Positions 47,269-59,679 of a DNA stretch of 64,000 nucleotides are shown one piece after another. Source of the DNA: Metallyticus violacea (lineage: Eukaryota; Arthropoda; Insecta; Mantodea; Metallyticidae); NCBI GenBank assembly GCA_030762175.1, contig CM060838.1, positions 20,479,001-20,543,000 of the forward strand. The letters are read 5' to 3'. The translations under genes and the position numbers were made by a program. Numbering within the stretch: the first letter of the stretch is position 1; every line of letters begins with the position of its first letter. The notes beneath the pieces were generated by a model. It had not been told where the DNA came from, did not search any database, and saw only the letters and a program-made list of their open reading frames with translations.

Positions 47269-49594
47269 GGATGCCTGTGTTGTATATTTAGTCGTTTGGG
47301 ACCAGTCCAACCTTAAAAATAACATCAAGCCTCCTTTATGATCGTAAATTATTTGTGCATATTTTTAATAGCATTTAATAAATTACTAGGTATACTATAG
47401 TTAGCTAAAATTTCGCGTAATGAAAAGAGAAACCTTATTACACGCCTTTATATAAAAAAAACAGCAAATATGTTGACAGATAACATTCTTCTTCCTCCCC
47501 CTCTTCTTCTTCTTACTCTGGTCAGTAAAAATTGTAAAATTCTTCCTTTATTAAACTCGTTTTACTTTTCCCTGAATAGTTTCCGTTATGGATTGACTTT
47601 TTTCTTTAAAATATCTGCAGATACAGGAGTTCCAGAATATGTCCTTACCGCTCGCACAGGGTTTTGCGTGGCGGTAAATGGATATTCCACAGCCGGCCAC
47701 GTCTGTACTCCGACTTAGTGCCTTCAGTTGAAACAATGAACTGGCAGCTTCTCTTGGGTATCTGTGACAAAACACCTGCTTTAGTTAACTATGTCCTTGA
47801 GAGGGGCATATAGGATTAATTGCCCTCCCCTTTAGAAAATCTTCAGGTATTTTCAACAACCAAATTGTTCTAATGTTATAGTAGAATTCTTTGCTGAAAC
47901 TATGGCTTTTTCTTAATGCAATAGAAAGCATTTAAAGTAAGCGGTTGTTTAGAACTGCACTCTTGAACATCAAAAAGCATAATGAGAGCTTTCCTTTATT
48001 ATAGAAAATAGTAAAGTCCAAAAGGAACGAAGAAATAAACTCCGAAACAGATTCCGGTAATGTGGTGACATTTTCGTTTGTTTAAATAATTCATGATATA
48101 TCTTTCTCTTTGAACTGCAGTTATAAAAGAATCCATTACACCTTCTCATGCGACAAATGGAATTTAAAGGGGATTGCAGAAAGCTTTTAGCTGTCACTGT
48201 CTTAACTTGTTCTGTATTTCCCTCTTGGTCGTACATATACGTACAGCTTTATCCCTCTGCAGCCATTCAGAGTTGAGAGCTTCGCGTTTGCAACTTAAAG
48301 TATTCATTATTTGTGTTGGAGTTGGGCGCATTTGCAATTGCACTTCCAGTTTTTTTTAACCTCTTCTTTTGCGGTAAATGCGTGCCGAAAGTTTAAATCG
48401 AGGCACAGTTCTACTTTCCTTCCCTCTTAACAGCCCACCCCCATGACTTCACATGCTAGTCAGTTACCGGCCCTGGTCTTATGCCTGATGGAAAGCGAGT
48501 GAGATTTTCCTCTCATAAATATCAGCAGATAAACTAGAGGGGGTCATCATTGCATTTCTGTGGCAGTTGAAATGCACGTTAACCGTCTTAAATAAACACC
48601 CTCTCCCCAAAGTCAGAAGGTACTCGTCTAGAGAAAATAAAGAAGGGCACTACATTTTAAAAGCCCTATAAAAACGCATCTGTCAAAGCAAAATAAATAT
48701 TTGCAAAATAAAATATGAGTACTAAACAATGAAAATGTAGTATACAAACATGAGAAATTAATTATAATGAATATTTCTTCTTAGATAGAATAATTTTTAA
48801 AAATGTTTTAGAAGAAAAAAAAATGCCATCAATATGTAAATAAGATATATCATTACGTAGTAATACCGCAGTTCTCTGAAGGTCAACCATTTCCACTACG
48901 AGTGCCATGTATATAATTTTATATATTTTTATCCTCACAACACAGTTTCAAGCTAAACAGGAGAAACAAAAGCCCTTAAAGCAAGGGTATATTGCTGGGT
49001 ACTTTTTACGAGTACGTTTGGTAATACACATTCACTTGTATTACTTCTTTATTCTTTGAATTAACATTTGGTACTTTGTCCAGGTTTAGTCCTACTGCTG
49101 TTAAATATTTGTTCAATTGTATAAGAATGTTTTATATTTTTAACAAATATTTCTTCAGTCATGGAATCTGTTGTTTTATTCTTGCTGTAACTGATTTATT
49201 TTTAAAAATTAACTAATAAAGATATAAAAACTATATAAATTTTAATCAGCATAATATTAGGAGGGCAATTATCAAATTTGGTTTGGTAATAGTACATATT
49301 GAGAAAGGAATAGTATTTTTTGGAATTTTTTTATTTTATAAAATGTGGAAATAGTTACATGTAGTTTTCCTTAAATTGCGGCTTTCAATCGTTTACAACT
49401 TTTTACCTTTAGCTATGCAGGTGTTTTATATCTTTACAAAAGTGAAGTAAATAAGCAGGGCATGCGTTTATCAGGCTGTTGGCAAAAAAAAAAAAAAACC
49501 GCATGATTTTGGTACTTAAAATTATTTTCAAGTTGCTTGATTTGTGTTTTTGAGGATTTTGAACCTAGTACATGTTCTAGTGTATATATATTGG
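47269..49594. other. no recognised feature
   Basis: A pyrimidine-rich patch (CTTCTTCCTCCCCCTC) at about 47488 and a poly-A run at about 49483-49498. No coding or repeat match. Confidence 0.45.
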
Positions 49595-49604
49595 CAGGGA
49601 GAAT

Positions 49605-49818
49605 TTTTTTAATAGTGTTTAACGCCCGTTTTTAATACTGAGGCACCATAAGAAAGGAAACGTTCCAGATCTAAGTTTAGGGTTCTTCCCCGGTATTTGC
49701 CATTTATGAGGACTGAGGAAAACTCGGAAAAATCTCAGTTAGGGAGGACGGATGTAATGGGATTCGAATCCCAGACTTTCCGCTCCGCGCCTTAACGACC
49801 TCGACCACCCATTGCGGT
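49605..49818 (-). mobile_element. SINE-A copy 8, internally deleted, with target-site duplication
   Basis: Framed by a perfect 10-bp repeat CAGGGAGAAT at 49595-49604 and 49819-49828. On the minus strand: GACCGCAATGGGTGGTCGAG, a shortened head with B-box GATTCGAATCCC, and GGCAAATACCGGGGAAG. It jumps from TTTCCTTTC to TATGGTGCCTCAGTATT, losing about 60 bases around the CCCAATATATCATTTC block. The end GGGCGTTAAACACTATT and tail are present. Confidence 0.95.
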
Positions 49819-49828
49819 CAGGGAGAAT

Positions 49829-52626
49829 CATTCAAGTATTTAATTGCAACATAAATTTCAGTTTTAAGTAATACAGGATTTAAAAGAAAATTTGTTCTGT
49901 GCGGCTACATTGATTAAAAAAAGGGTGTTGACAAAATCAGGTATGTAACTAAAACTGTTTAGTATAACTTCTAAGGCAAGATTAAGATTCTGGGTTGAAA
50001 TTTTGCTACTCAGTACCAAAGAAAAAGTACTTTTGGAAGCTGTGTAGGTAACAGATGTGGAAAAAGCAGGTAATTGTTTGTAAAAATGAAAGTAATCAAA
50101 GAGTTTTGAACTATTAAATATAACAGGAAGGCTTATAACAAAACTCTTCTTACAAATTAGGAAGCAGGAGGGTCTAGAAGAACCTAAAAGTGGATGATAT
50201 GACCAATATGTTATATGTTTATATATTTTTCAAGAAAAATAACAAAATCAACCGAAAAAAGTATTTATGGAATTGCGATAAGCAATACATAAAAATTATA
50301 AACCATCATGGTCTGATACTGCTGTTACTTTCTGCCTTAGGCAGTTTGTAAATGGATTCTGTAATGGCATATTTTTGAGACATGTGCATAAAAATTCTGA
50401 CTGCTAATGCTAATAGTTTTCCCGAGAAAATGTCTGTAATTAAAGTATGTTGTTTGCACTACCTGTGTTAGTTTGGCAACTCTTCTTACATTTTATCTTA
50501 TTTTTAATCTTTTTTCCGCGGAGCCATGCGTCTGCTTTTTGAACGAACACAAAACAATATCTGAAAATCTGTAGTTACGACACAATAGGACATGTAATAG
50601 TCCATCCAGTTACTTTTCCTTCTCAGATCCAGATAAGCAAATGTCTTTTGTTCGTATTGAAGATTTTTCGAGAAGGATGAATTCCAATTATTGTTGAAGA
50701 TAGAAACTGTTTTTATCGGCCGATTTATAATGAAGTTTGAGATTAGGGGTCCATCAACTCTGGAACAAAGAACGTCATTAGCCATCAGTGTCGCTCCTGG
50801 CCACTGGAAAACACTCAAGGATCAGAATGGATATTAATATATGCTATTATTTGCGGCCGTGGACAAGAAACGAGGCATGATTCCTGAAAATACCTTGATT
50901 GAACCGCGGGGCATTTGGCTATGTAATTATAGGGGTCGCGTTGGCTGGTGTTCTTGAATTCTTTAGTGGTTTTTCTAGATGATACCATTTTTCCAGGTAG
51001 AAAACAAAAAAATTCTGACCTCTAATGCATTGAAAGGTTTGACCTTGAAATATAACACTAGTTGGTATCATCTTGTAGAAATATGTGTCCGCTGGGCCCT
51101 ATTCCACAAAATTATGGTTTAACACATTACAAGTGTGTTAGTGCAAATTTTTGTAAAGTGTGATCGTGTAACTTTCTGTTCCGCGAAAGAAATACAACAC
51201 TAGTAAAGTATTAGTAAAAAGCTGCTACTGACGTTATAAAAGAGCAAGATGGAGGAACAGCTGTTTGCCACAAGTCGCCCTATTTGTAATTAGGTTATGG
51301 CCACTCCATAGTAATAAATTCGTATTTTTTATGTACAAAGCGGATCATTGTCATTCCTCTTAATTGGGTGTTGTATTTTTTCTAAGATATAATGATAATG
51401 TAAATAATTTATTATACGTTTCTCAATATTCAAATATAATAATCCACTTTGAGACGACGGTTATATTTACGAACGTCAATTACAGTCTTGGAGGAATGGC
51501 ACTAGAATTGGGTTTTACGATTGCTCTCAGTCGTTTATTTTATTTGTTCATTTTATCATTTATATTTTTACGTATTTGTTTAAATTGCTTACCAATTACG
51601 TTCTCATTATAAACAAAAATAAGATAAAATTGTGTCAAAAGAAATTATTTAAAAAAAATTAAGAATGAAAAGAAAATATTTTTATAGCGTGTAGCAAGAA
51701 CCTTAAAATCAAACTAACTGGACTAAAACATGCATTTGAAATAGGAAATGCCAATATCAGTCATAAACCATACTTTAAACCTAACTTTTGTTGTACACAA
51801 ACACTGAATTAATCTTTCTTTATAAATATTCATACTCTCATATCATTATCATCATAATCTTCGCATATTTAGAAGGGACTCCAAAAATTATTGAAAAATA
51901 TTACATTGTGCGCTAGTATTTGAAGTTACTTATTTTCCTATATTTGTAAAGAAATAGAAATTGGTTGGTCACTGTAATTTCTATAGCTTTCAAACTGAGT
52001 TCTACTGCTTCTACGAAATGAACTGAATTTAACTGAGCTGAGCTGAGTGTATCTTGCCGCGTGTAGATCTTCAAACTGAGTGCCCCAGCCTAGCAAACTC
52101 TCCTTCATTTATTAAATTTAAATCAAGTTATCGTTAGTTTTAACGATGCCACGTGGTTACACAGGCACGCGCAATCTTAGCGCCTATCTTTAAAAGTTCA
52201 AACATACATTCTCCATTGACTGGTTCAAGTTCACCTATCCTGCGTTCCATTCGTTGTAATTTCAAAGTTAGAAACTTTGATCGATATTGGCTGGTTTAAA
52301 GGGCTAACTGTACACCCACCGGTCGGGTTCAGATCCCTTTGCGTTTATTAATCTTACAGCAGGTGTCCTTTAAAAAAAAAAATAATAAAAGCCTTCACAC
52401 TTGTTCCTCGAGCGACTTCCTCTGAATAGAGGTTTTATGACTCTTTTGTTGGCTTTCTTAGCTTCCGTAACAAAACATCAAGGAGCTTCTTGTTTTGTTG
52501 ACATACAATTTACAGATTAGAGTTATAATAAACATTTAGGTACAAGGTATCTACATCACCAACTACAATACATTATGCTTGTAATAGAAAGGCAGTGTCC
52601 ACTACATTTTAGTTTTGGGTTTGAGA
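49829..52626. other. no recognised gene
   Basis: AT-rich. The 104-codon minus frame at 50504-50818 (SVFQWPGATLMANDV start) is uninterrupted, but no family is recognised. GGGTTCAGATCC at about 52324 is a B-box look-alike without an A-box. Confidence 0.4.
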
Positions 52627-53225
52627 AAGTTTTCTGCTAGATGGGTACCGCATTTGTTAACAATGGACAAAAACGCATTCGAATCGACATTTCGCAAGAG
52701 TGCCTAGGCTTGTTTAATCTCAATTCCAGTGAGTTTCTCCAGCGTTTCATAACAGTAGATGAAACATGAATTCATCACTGCATGCCAGAGACAAAAGAGC
52801 ACTTCTAACTTCACCTGTTGGCAACAGATGAAAGTGCACCAAAGAAAGCAAAAACGATTCCATCTGCAGGAAAAGTCATGTCTACGATTTTCTGGAATGC
52901 ACGTGGTATGATGCTCATAGACTACCTCCAAAGGGCACAACCATCACCGGGGAGTAATACGCTTCACTACTGGATCAACTGAAGGAAGCTATTCAGGCAA
53001 CTGCATGGCCTTCACTTCCCAGTGCTTCCACATCCGCCATATTCACCATAATTGACTCCCAACGATTACTTTTTGTTCCCAAACCTGAGGAAATAGCTGG
53101 GCGGACGCAGATTCACGCCAAATGAAGAAGCTGGACAAATCTTATTTTACTGAGGGTGTTAAAAAGTTAGAAAGTTGTTGAACTAAATGTATTGATTTTC
53201 AACAAGGTGGCTATGTCAAAATATA
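52627..53225 (+). pseudogene. mariner-type transposase relic (irritans/mellifera-like), internally deleted
   Basis: By frame switching: RKFSARWVPHLLTMDKN, then KRIRIDISQECLGLFNLNS and EFLQRFITVDET with the first catalytic Asp. Next ESAPKKAKTIPSAGKVMST, IFWNARGMMLIDYLQ and YASLLDQLKEAIQ. Then VLPHPPYSP, TPNDYFLFPNLRK (third Asp region) and FTPNEEAG. It ends LDKSYFTEGVKKLESC, a stop, TKCIDFQQGGYVKIYK. The stretch between EAIQ and PHPPYSP, which normally holds the QDNAPAH motif with the second Asp, is deleted. The N-terminal DNA-binding part upstream of 52627 is missing. Confidence 0.9.
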
Positions 53226-55767
53226 CAAAAATATTTGCTTAATTCTTGTGTTTACTTGGTCAGATCGAAAATTTTTAGAAGGCCCCTTGTACATTAGATA
53301 GAAATGTTCGAATGATGGTGCCACATTGAACGATTTTTGTGTTGCTCTCTTAGCTCTCCTCAGGAGGAAGAAAGAGTTTGTGTGACGTGTATAAAAGCAG
53401 TGACAATGAGTCTTCTGCAGAAATTCTCTAAGAATGTTTACTGCTACAAATAACATAGAAAATTTCTGGGGAGGGAAAAATATAAGCGTGTTACAATGTA
53501 AACGCGTTACAATACTCTCTCACAGCTCTTTGCGTCTTTTCGTTGCGTTATTCTTAAGACTCCGGAAACATCAGATTACAAAATCTCCGACATACTATTG
53601 AATTTTTGCCATTTATTCCGCAAACAATAAACTCATTATATTTGTCCCAGCGGAGGCCCTAAGCCTCTTTGCGACTTCCGCACACGTCGGTCTTGTTTGT
53701 TCTTTTGGCATTTCGTTTCCACCCTTGGGTTCTTCATCCCTAACTCATTCTTGGCATTCTGTGAAAATGGCGTCTCTCTGAATATTCCCCTACCGGTGAT
53801 TCTGTAAGCCTCTTCCTTTTCGCCTCTCCTTCGGAAAAAAAAAAAAGAAAGAGAGAACCATAATCTTTATTTATTCATGTTCCATCTAGAATCTTCCTTG
53901 CCCGTTTTTTTTTTCCTTCTTCTTCTTCAGGTCCCAAATCCCAGAAAGCGCATTGCAGGTGTTATACTGCTGTGCATTTTCTGAATACACTCTATGTCGT
54001 CATAGGTAGAATATCGATTATTGATAGTGTTTCCTGAGGCGACGTAAATGCAATGCGAATATACTCCTTGCGTTGTTAAAGTGCACTTCAGCTGAGTGTT
54101 GCGTGTTCAAAAGCCAATAAAGCCTTTCACTTTACTCTAGTAGTATGACTAAGTGCTGTACACTCGAGTTTCAAAATTTTCTTCATATTTGGTTATTAAA
54201 ACGTTTAATGACTGAGACATTGCAATTCCTGTAGTTTGCAGGTTTTTTAATGCTATCGTTTTCAAAATTATACCATTACTACTTTGTATAATATTTACGA
54301 ATGTGTTTTATGGATCTGTTTCATAAAAAAATATTTTTCTGTACATATGTAGGATAAAATATAATAATAAAAACTGTAAGCGAATGTAATAATAAAAAAC
54401 TACTGAAATAGGATTATCATAATATTCTTAAACTATTGTTGAAGTTTTTAAAACTATGGTATTCATATAATTAATTAATAGTGAATTATAATAATATTTC
54501 TCATATGAGATATTAAATTATTCCTTATACTGCTATAAGCTTAAACTAGTCAAATTATTGATGTGCATGTCTGTTTTTGGGATCAATATAAATCGATTTA
54601 TTGTCAATGCAAATAGTCAATGTTAAAAATTCCTCGGACTATGTAAAAGATCCAAAATTGATTTGTAATTGCGTTGCTGTGAGATGTTGCAGACTTTTAT
54701 TGGTTGTAGGTCTTTCAAAACTACATTACCTTTTGAAAGGAAGAATCAAACTTGAAATTTGGGTAATGGCCAGTATTGGATCCATTGGTGGTTAAACTAG
54801 AAGCTGTGACAGGTCCTTACACCCACGCATGCCCAAGAGTGAATGCTTTTAGATAATTTAAATGTAAATAAGTATTAAATATAACTTGTAGTAACAATCA
54901 GGAACATTTCATGTAATACGAAAGTGTATTCACGGCTACCTGAACGTATAACTCTATGTATTTTGTAATCTTTTATGCCCTCTTCTACTGATAATGACTA
55001 GAGCAATGGGTCTCTATAGTGTGACAAAGCTAAGTGCATGCAGGTAGCCGAACAATAGGTCCTTTGTATCTTAGTTGCTGAAGATGCTTCAAAGGGGAAC
55101 AGGTGTCGGCGATGATGTCATGTCCTATGATCAGGAGCTCCCCAGTAAAAAGTAAAAGAGGCAATGGATTTCAAGTAAGTGCGTTGTTTGGGAGTTCAAG
55201 AGCCACCATTAATATTTAAATATTTTAAAGGCTCAGGAAGCCGTGGGTGCTATGCTGTGAATTCTGTGAGCTTTTATAACCAGTGGCGACGTTTTGAATT
55301 TCGTTTACAATGGGAAACAACTGCAAAAGCACATTTTTGATGATCAACATCGCTTTATCCAGAGGCAGTAGACGAGGGGCAATTTCAAGCAGGATGTGTA
55401 GCACGCGGCATTAAAGTCATAGAGGTAACGAACCATGTGGCCAATAATAAAGTGCCGTGTGATCAATGCATTGCCTTCAATGAAGCAAGGTTGTGTGATT
55501 TGAACCATCTCCTCCCGTGACCCGTGACACGAAAGGCGACTTCGGGCACCTGAACGACCAGGGGTATGAAGTGGGACCCTGGGGTACCTCCAACGACAAC
55601 ATCGACTGCATATAAAAACCGTTCCAAAGCCAGGTCAAAGGTACTCGGAGCATAACAATTCGCCTCTTAATGAATAAATCTCTCATAATAGAGAAAACTT
55701 ATAGAAAGGTCTCGGGAACATTAGAATCAGATGAGAGGGATTTGTGCTCCTGTGCTTGGAGGAATAC
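53226..55767. other. no recognised gene
   Basis: AT-rich to 55080, with a pyrimidine-rich stretch near 53890-53930. From 55080 to 55660 composition is more balanced and contains a few short frames without motif; its nature is unknown. Confidence 0.4.
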
Positions 55768-55815
55768 ATGGTAGCTCAATTGGTTAGAGCGTCCGCATGG
55801 AATCCCGGCCGTGAC
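55768..55815 (+). mobile_element. tRNA-like fragment
   Basis: ATGGTAGCTCAATTGGTTAG then AGCGTCCGCATGG form a canonical tRNA D-arm with A-box (TAGCTCAATTGG at 55772-55783). AATCCCGGCC, the rest of a B-box and T-arm, follows directly, with the anticodon-to-variable region partly deleted. It is a fragment of another tRNA-derived SINE or a tRNA pseudogene; it cannot fold as a full tRNA. Confidence 0.5.
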
Positions 55816-57575
55816 CCTAATTATTCAAGTCTAATTCTTCCCTACTATTGTCCTATACACGGCTAGTGTAAAAGATCTATTTCTACATTAAATTTTGTAT
55901 ACTCATTGATTTTATTACAATTTAGTCTTTCATTATTATTATTATATATTTTTATTTTAGGCTATAAAGTATTTTGAGGATGACTCTGAACTCTAAAATG
56001 AATAAATTCAATATTAAATATTAACATTTTAATTATTAAAAGTCTATCAAACTTTTTTACTTTTTTACAAAAATATTTAATTTATTTAAGAAGGAAATAT
56101 TAAAAATCTTCAACTTGAATGATATGCTTAATTGTAAATAGTCCGTGAAGATCATTAACATTAAAAGCAATTTTACACTGAAATTCAAATAGCTTCTACA
56201 TCAAAAGGCATTGTTCAATTAAAGTTCTTCACTATATATATTTCCAGAGATAAACTTATTAAACTGCGCAGAGAACAAATGACAGTATTAATTATCAGGT
56301 TGGCGTAGGTTTATTATGACGCTATAATGGGAAATATTTGCAAAACTATTTGATACGGCAAATATTCGTAATAGGTACAAGAATTTAAAGAAAGCGTTCT
56401 TAGGTATTATAAAAAGTTACGTTAAACAGAAAACTTTAAACTGCTTAACGAATAAAGCTACAAGCCAGAAAACGAAATAATTACCTTGAACATTGAAAAT
56501 ACTGAAGTTAACCTATAGCGTTGATGTCTCTCACAATTTCTGAGAGCTATTTTTTTAAATATGTGTATTACTATTTTTTTCGATATGGATATCAGTAACA
56601 AAATGAAGAAAAGGGATAATGAGAAATGTAAATCACTCTGGGCAAAATGAAAGAGTAATCCAATAAATCTTAGACGTCAAGCCATCAACTCTATAGTCGT
56701 CTGGCGATAGGAGCTATCTGCTGACATCACTTGAATTTTATGACTGAGTTAGTGCGCATTCAGACGCCTCAGCTCGTATGTACAGTGGGACAGTTAAAGT
56801 AATAAAATGTGGGTGTTTATGTGCGAAAAGTACGTGTTAAATTAGACCTGTGAAGTTGAAATTTCAGTTATTATTCCAATGTATTAACGTTCCACCTTAT
56901 TGAACAATGTATTACCGCCTGAAATAATTCCGAGAAATCATAAGTTTTAAAAATAAAAATTGTAAAAAACATTGCACACTGCTTTTGCCGAGGAAACTTT
57001 GAAAGTCATTGGCCATTGCTAGTAAATTACTCTATATAATTGTTTCGTTGTCTCCAGTGGCAAATGGTATTTTCTAAATCACAAATTTAAAATCATCAAA
57101 TTTACATTACTACAATAACTATACGAGCCAGTGATTTTATAACTATTCCCGTAATAAATGTCGTGCTAATTTTACTTTTTAATAAGGAAGTGCAATTAAA
57201 ATATTGCACATGCTCTGGAGAAACGAAAAGGTAGCACTCAGGTAAATATCTCCTCCACTTATACATGAAAACTGTAACAGGCAAGGGGAATTGTATTTGG
57301 AACATGAAGGCAGGAAATTTCATCATATATTTTCTTAAACAGCATGGATAAATTACGTATAAAATTCTTAAATGTAATAAATAGTCTACATAATAATACC
57401 TATGTAATATTTCGTTATATTACCAATTGTTTCGTAACCGGCATGTGATGGTGTGCTTGCCCGCTTGTCGCACTGTGATCCAAAAGTAATTGTTTCACTC
57501 AAGAGAATTATCTAAAGACATAGCCATAACCTGAGCAAATATGTAAAACAAACTCTTATCATTAAATTTAGAACG

Positions 57576-57577
<2 letters not shown>
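55816..57577. other. no recognised feature
   Basis: Strongly AT-rich, with no frame or repeat match. Confidence 0.45.

Positions 57578-57620
<43 letters not shown>
57578..57620. repeat. (TA)n microsatellite
   Basis: About 21 uninterrupted TA units. Confidence 0.97.
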
Positions 57621-57622
<2 letters not shown>

Positions 57623-58074
57623 TCTGTTTCGCGTGCATCTTAAGAAGTAAAGATGCGGGGAGGAACCGAAGAACCCGAAGGAGGCGGCTGTCCAAAGCAC
57701 GTTGCTGGAACTCCAGCGTTGCAGCACATTAATATTAAAGTAGACATTGCGCGGTTCTGAATAATGTAGTCAAAGTGCAAGTTGACAAGTGTTGACATAC
57801 CTCGAGATCCTCCCCAGGGAAGATGTTTCCGTGCCGGTCCCCTTGGCACCCTAAATATTTAGTGACGAGGTTATTTTATGCCGACGTTCAGAGCTGCCCA
57901 AGGGAATTTACTGGTCATGTCCCCTTCTAGCCTGTGAAGATGTTTGTAAATAAGACATATTGATATTTTCTTAGTATGATTATAATTTCTTGTCTGCCGT
58001 AAAGTAAATAATAAGATATAATTTTCTGCAAATAGAATCGTGCAATATCAGACATTTCAAAAGTCCCCTATACT
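57621..58074. other. no recognised feature
   Basis: A GC-balanced stretch (57650-57850) with overlapping short minus frames lacking motifs. Confidence 0.45.
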
Positions 58075-58345
58075 TGTCGGTGCTGGTGGTGTAGTGGTAA
58101 CCATACTTGCCTCTTAAACCCAAGATCGAAGGTTCAATCCCGGCCAGGATCGATGGGCTTTTCAGGCGTAAAAATCCTAAGTATGGCTTCTTTCGGAAGG
58201 GAAGTAAAGCCGTGGGTCCCGTGTCGTACATTTACGGCACGATAAAGAACCTCAATCCTGAAAGAAGAGGCCTCTAAGCAAAATTTGTCGGCCGTTTCAC
58301 TCCCTGAGTTGAATGTGACGCTGATGACCTCAGATGTAAATAAAA
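58075..58345 (+). mobile_element. SINE-B copy 6, full length
   Basis: Head GTCGGTGCTGGTGGTGTAGT with B-box AGGTTCAATCCCGGCCAGGA. The body (GCGTAAAAATCCTAAGTATG, GGAAGGGAAGTAAAGCCG, GTCGTACATTTACGGCACG) is followed by a shortened end in which the usual TTAAAGAGCGTC is lost. Its tail faces the tail of copy 7 about 270 bp away. Confidence 0.93.
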
Positions 58346-58595
58346 CTCTATATTATTTATTTACTCTAATATACTCAAGTAGGTTAAGCAGCCACAGAAT
58401 GAAAGTTGCAACCTGGTTAATCGATTTTATTTTATATACACAATAAACATTATTTTTAATTCAGTCATAACCAAATATATTTGTATATATTAATGTCCAT
58501 TCATATAATTCAATTATTTTATTCACCCCACATTTGAAGCATATGGTTTATTGACATGAAGCTCGGTGTGCAGGGATGGCCATATACTTTAACCG

Positions 58596-58921
58596 TTTTT
58601 TTTTATTTAATTATTTAGGGACGCTCTTTAACATCTCAGGTCATCAGCGTCCCATTCAACTCAGGGCGTGAAACGGTTGACAAATTTTACTCAGAGGCCT
58701 CTTCTTTCAGGCTTGAGGTTCTTTATCGTGCCTTAAATGTACGACACGGGACCCATGGCTTTACTTCCCTCCCGAAGGAAGCCATTACTTGGGATTTTTA
58801 CACCCGGAAAAAAAATCCATTTTTACGCCCGAAAATCCATCAATCTTGGCCGGCTTTGAACCCGGGATCTTGATCTTAGGAGGCAAGTATGGTTACCACT
58901 ACACCACCAGGACCGACTCTG
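58596..58921 (-). mobile_element. SINE-B copy 7, full length with a small internal duplication
   Basis: Read on the minus strand: GTCGGTCCTGGTGGTGTAGT head, B-box GGGTTCAAAGCCGG, full body and the GATGTTAAAGAGCGTCCC end with an AT-rich tail. After the head, the TTTTCGGGCGTAAAAATGGA block occurs a second time as TTTTCCGGGTGTAAAAATCC, so about 25 bp are duplicated (near 58795-58845). TAACCG flanks both sides (58590-58595, 58922-58927), a possible short target-site duplication. Confidence 0.92.
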
Positions 58922-58927
58922 TAACCG

Positions 58928-59239
58928 CAAGCGATGCTTTGTTTACAATTTTAAATGGAACTCCAAGTGTATTTGTACATTTTCGAATAATGTTTATTAT
59001 ATAAGCTTTTAAAAATTACCCATACTACAAGATACCTCTGTGCATATAGAGTTACTGCACCGAGAAAATAGATAATTAGTTTAACGCCCCTTCTGTTTGC
59101 TGTGTTTCGTTAGTAATAACCTAAAACAGATTGTTCTCTGTAAAATCCATGGAAACATGTTTATTGACACAGAAAAATCCTATTCGATTAGTTAAATTTG
59201 ACATATAATGTGTTAAATAATTTTGATATCCAATGTTGA
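58928..59239. other. no recognised feature
   Basis: AT-rich spacer. Confidence 0.5.
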
Positions 59240-59634
59240 CGCTATGGAGACAGCCAACGGTTTTATCGAGAGTTAGCTAATTCATTTACTGTATCACAAT
59301 CCAATTTCACGTACAGCAGTAACAAGGATAGTAAAGGATATCAAAAGGAAATCATTAACGATTTATCAAGGGCAAATCATCCGAAAAGTAAAACTAAGGA
59401 TAATACTGCATATTCTCCATGTGAAAGAAAATCTAAACGTTTTAACTACAAAACTGGTGTTAGAATCAAATATAGGCGAAAGTTTCATAACAAAAATTCT
59501 GATAGAAGAATGCAGTTTTGTGATGGAATGGATTTGTCAATGCACGCAACTGTCGATACTGGTAAGACGAAATCCACAATGGATGGAGAACCACACGTAG
59601 CATCCGCAAAAACTTAATATATGCACAGTTTTGG

Positions 59635-59679
<45 letters not shown>

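Noticed and set aside
50504..50818. 104-codon minus-strand frame
   Set aside because: Uninterrupted, but matches nothing I know and has no start or splice support; may be part of an unrecognised repeat.
52316..52360. B-box-like GGGTTCAGATCC
   Set aside because: Isolated 12-base match without an A-box or repeat body.
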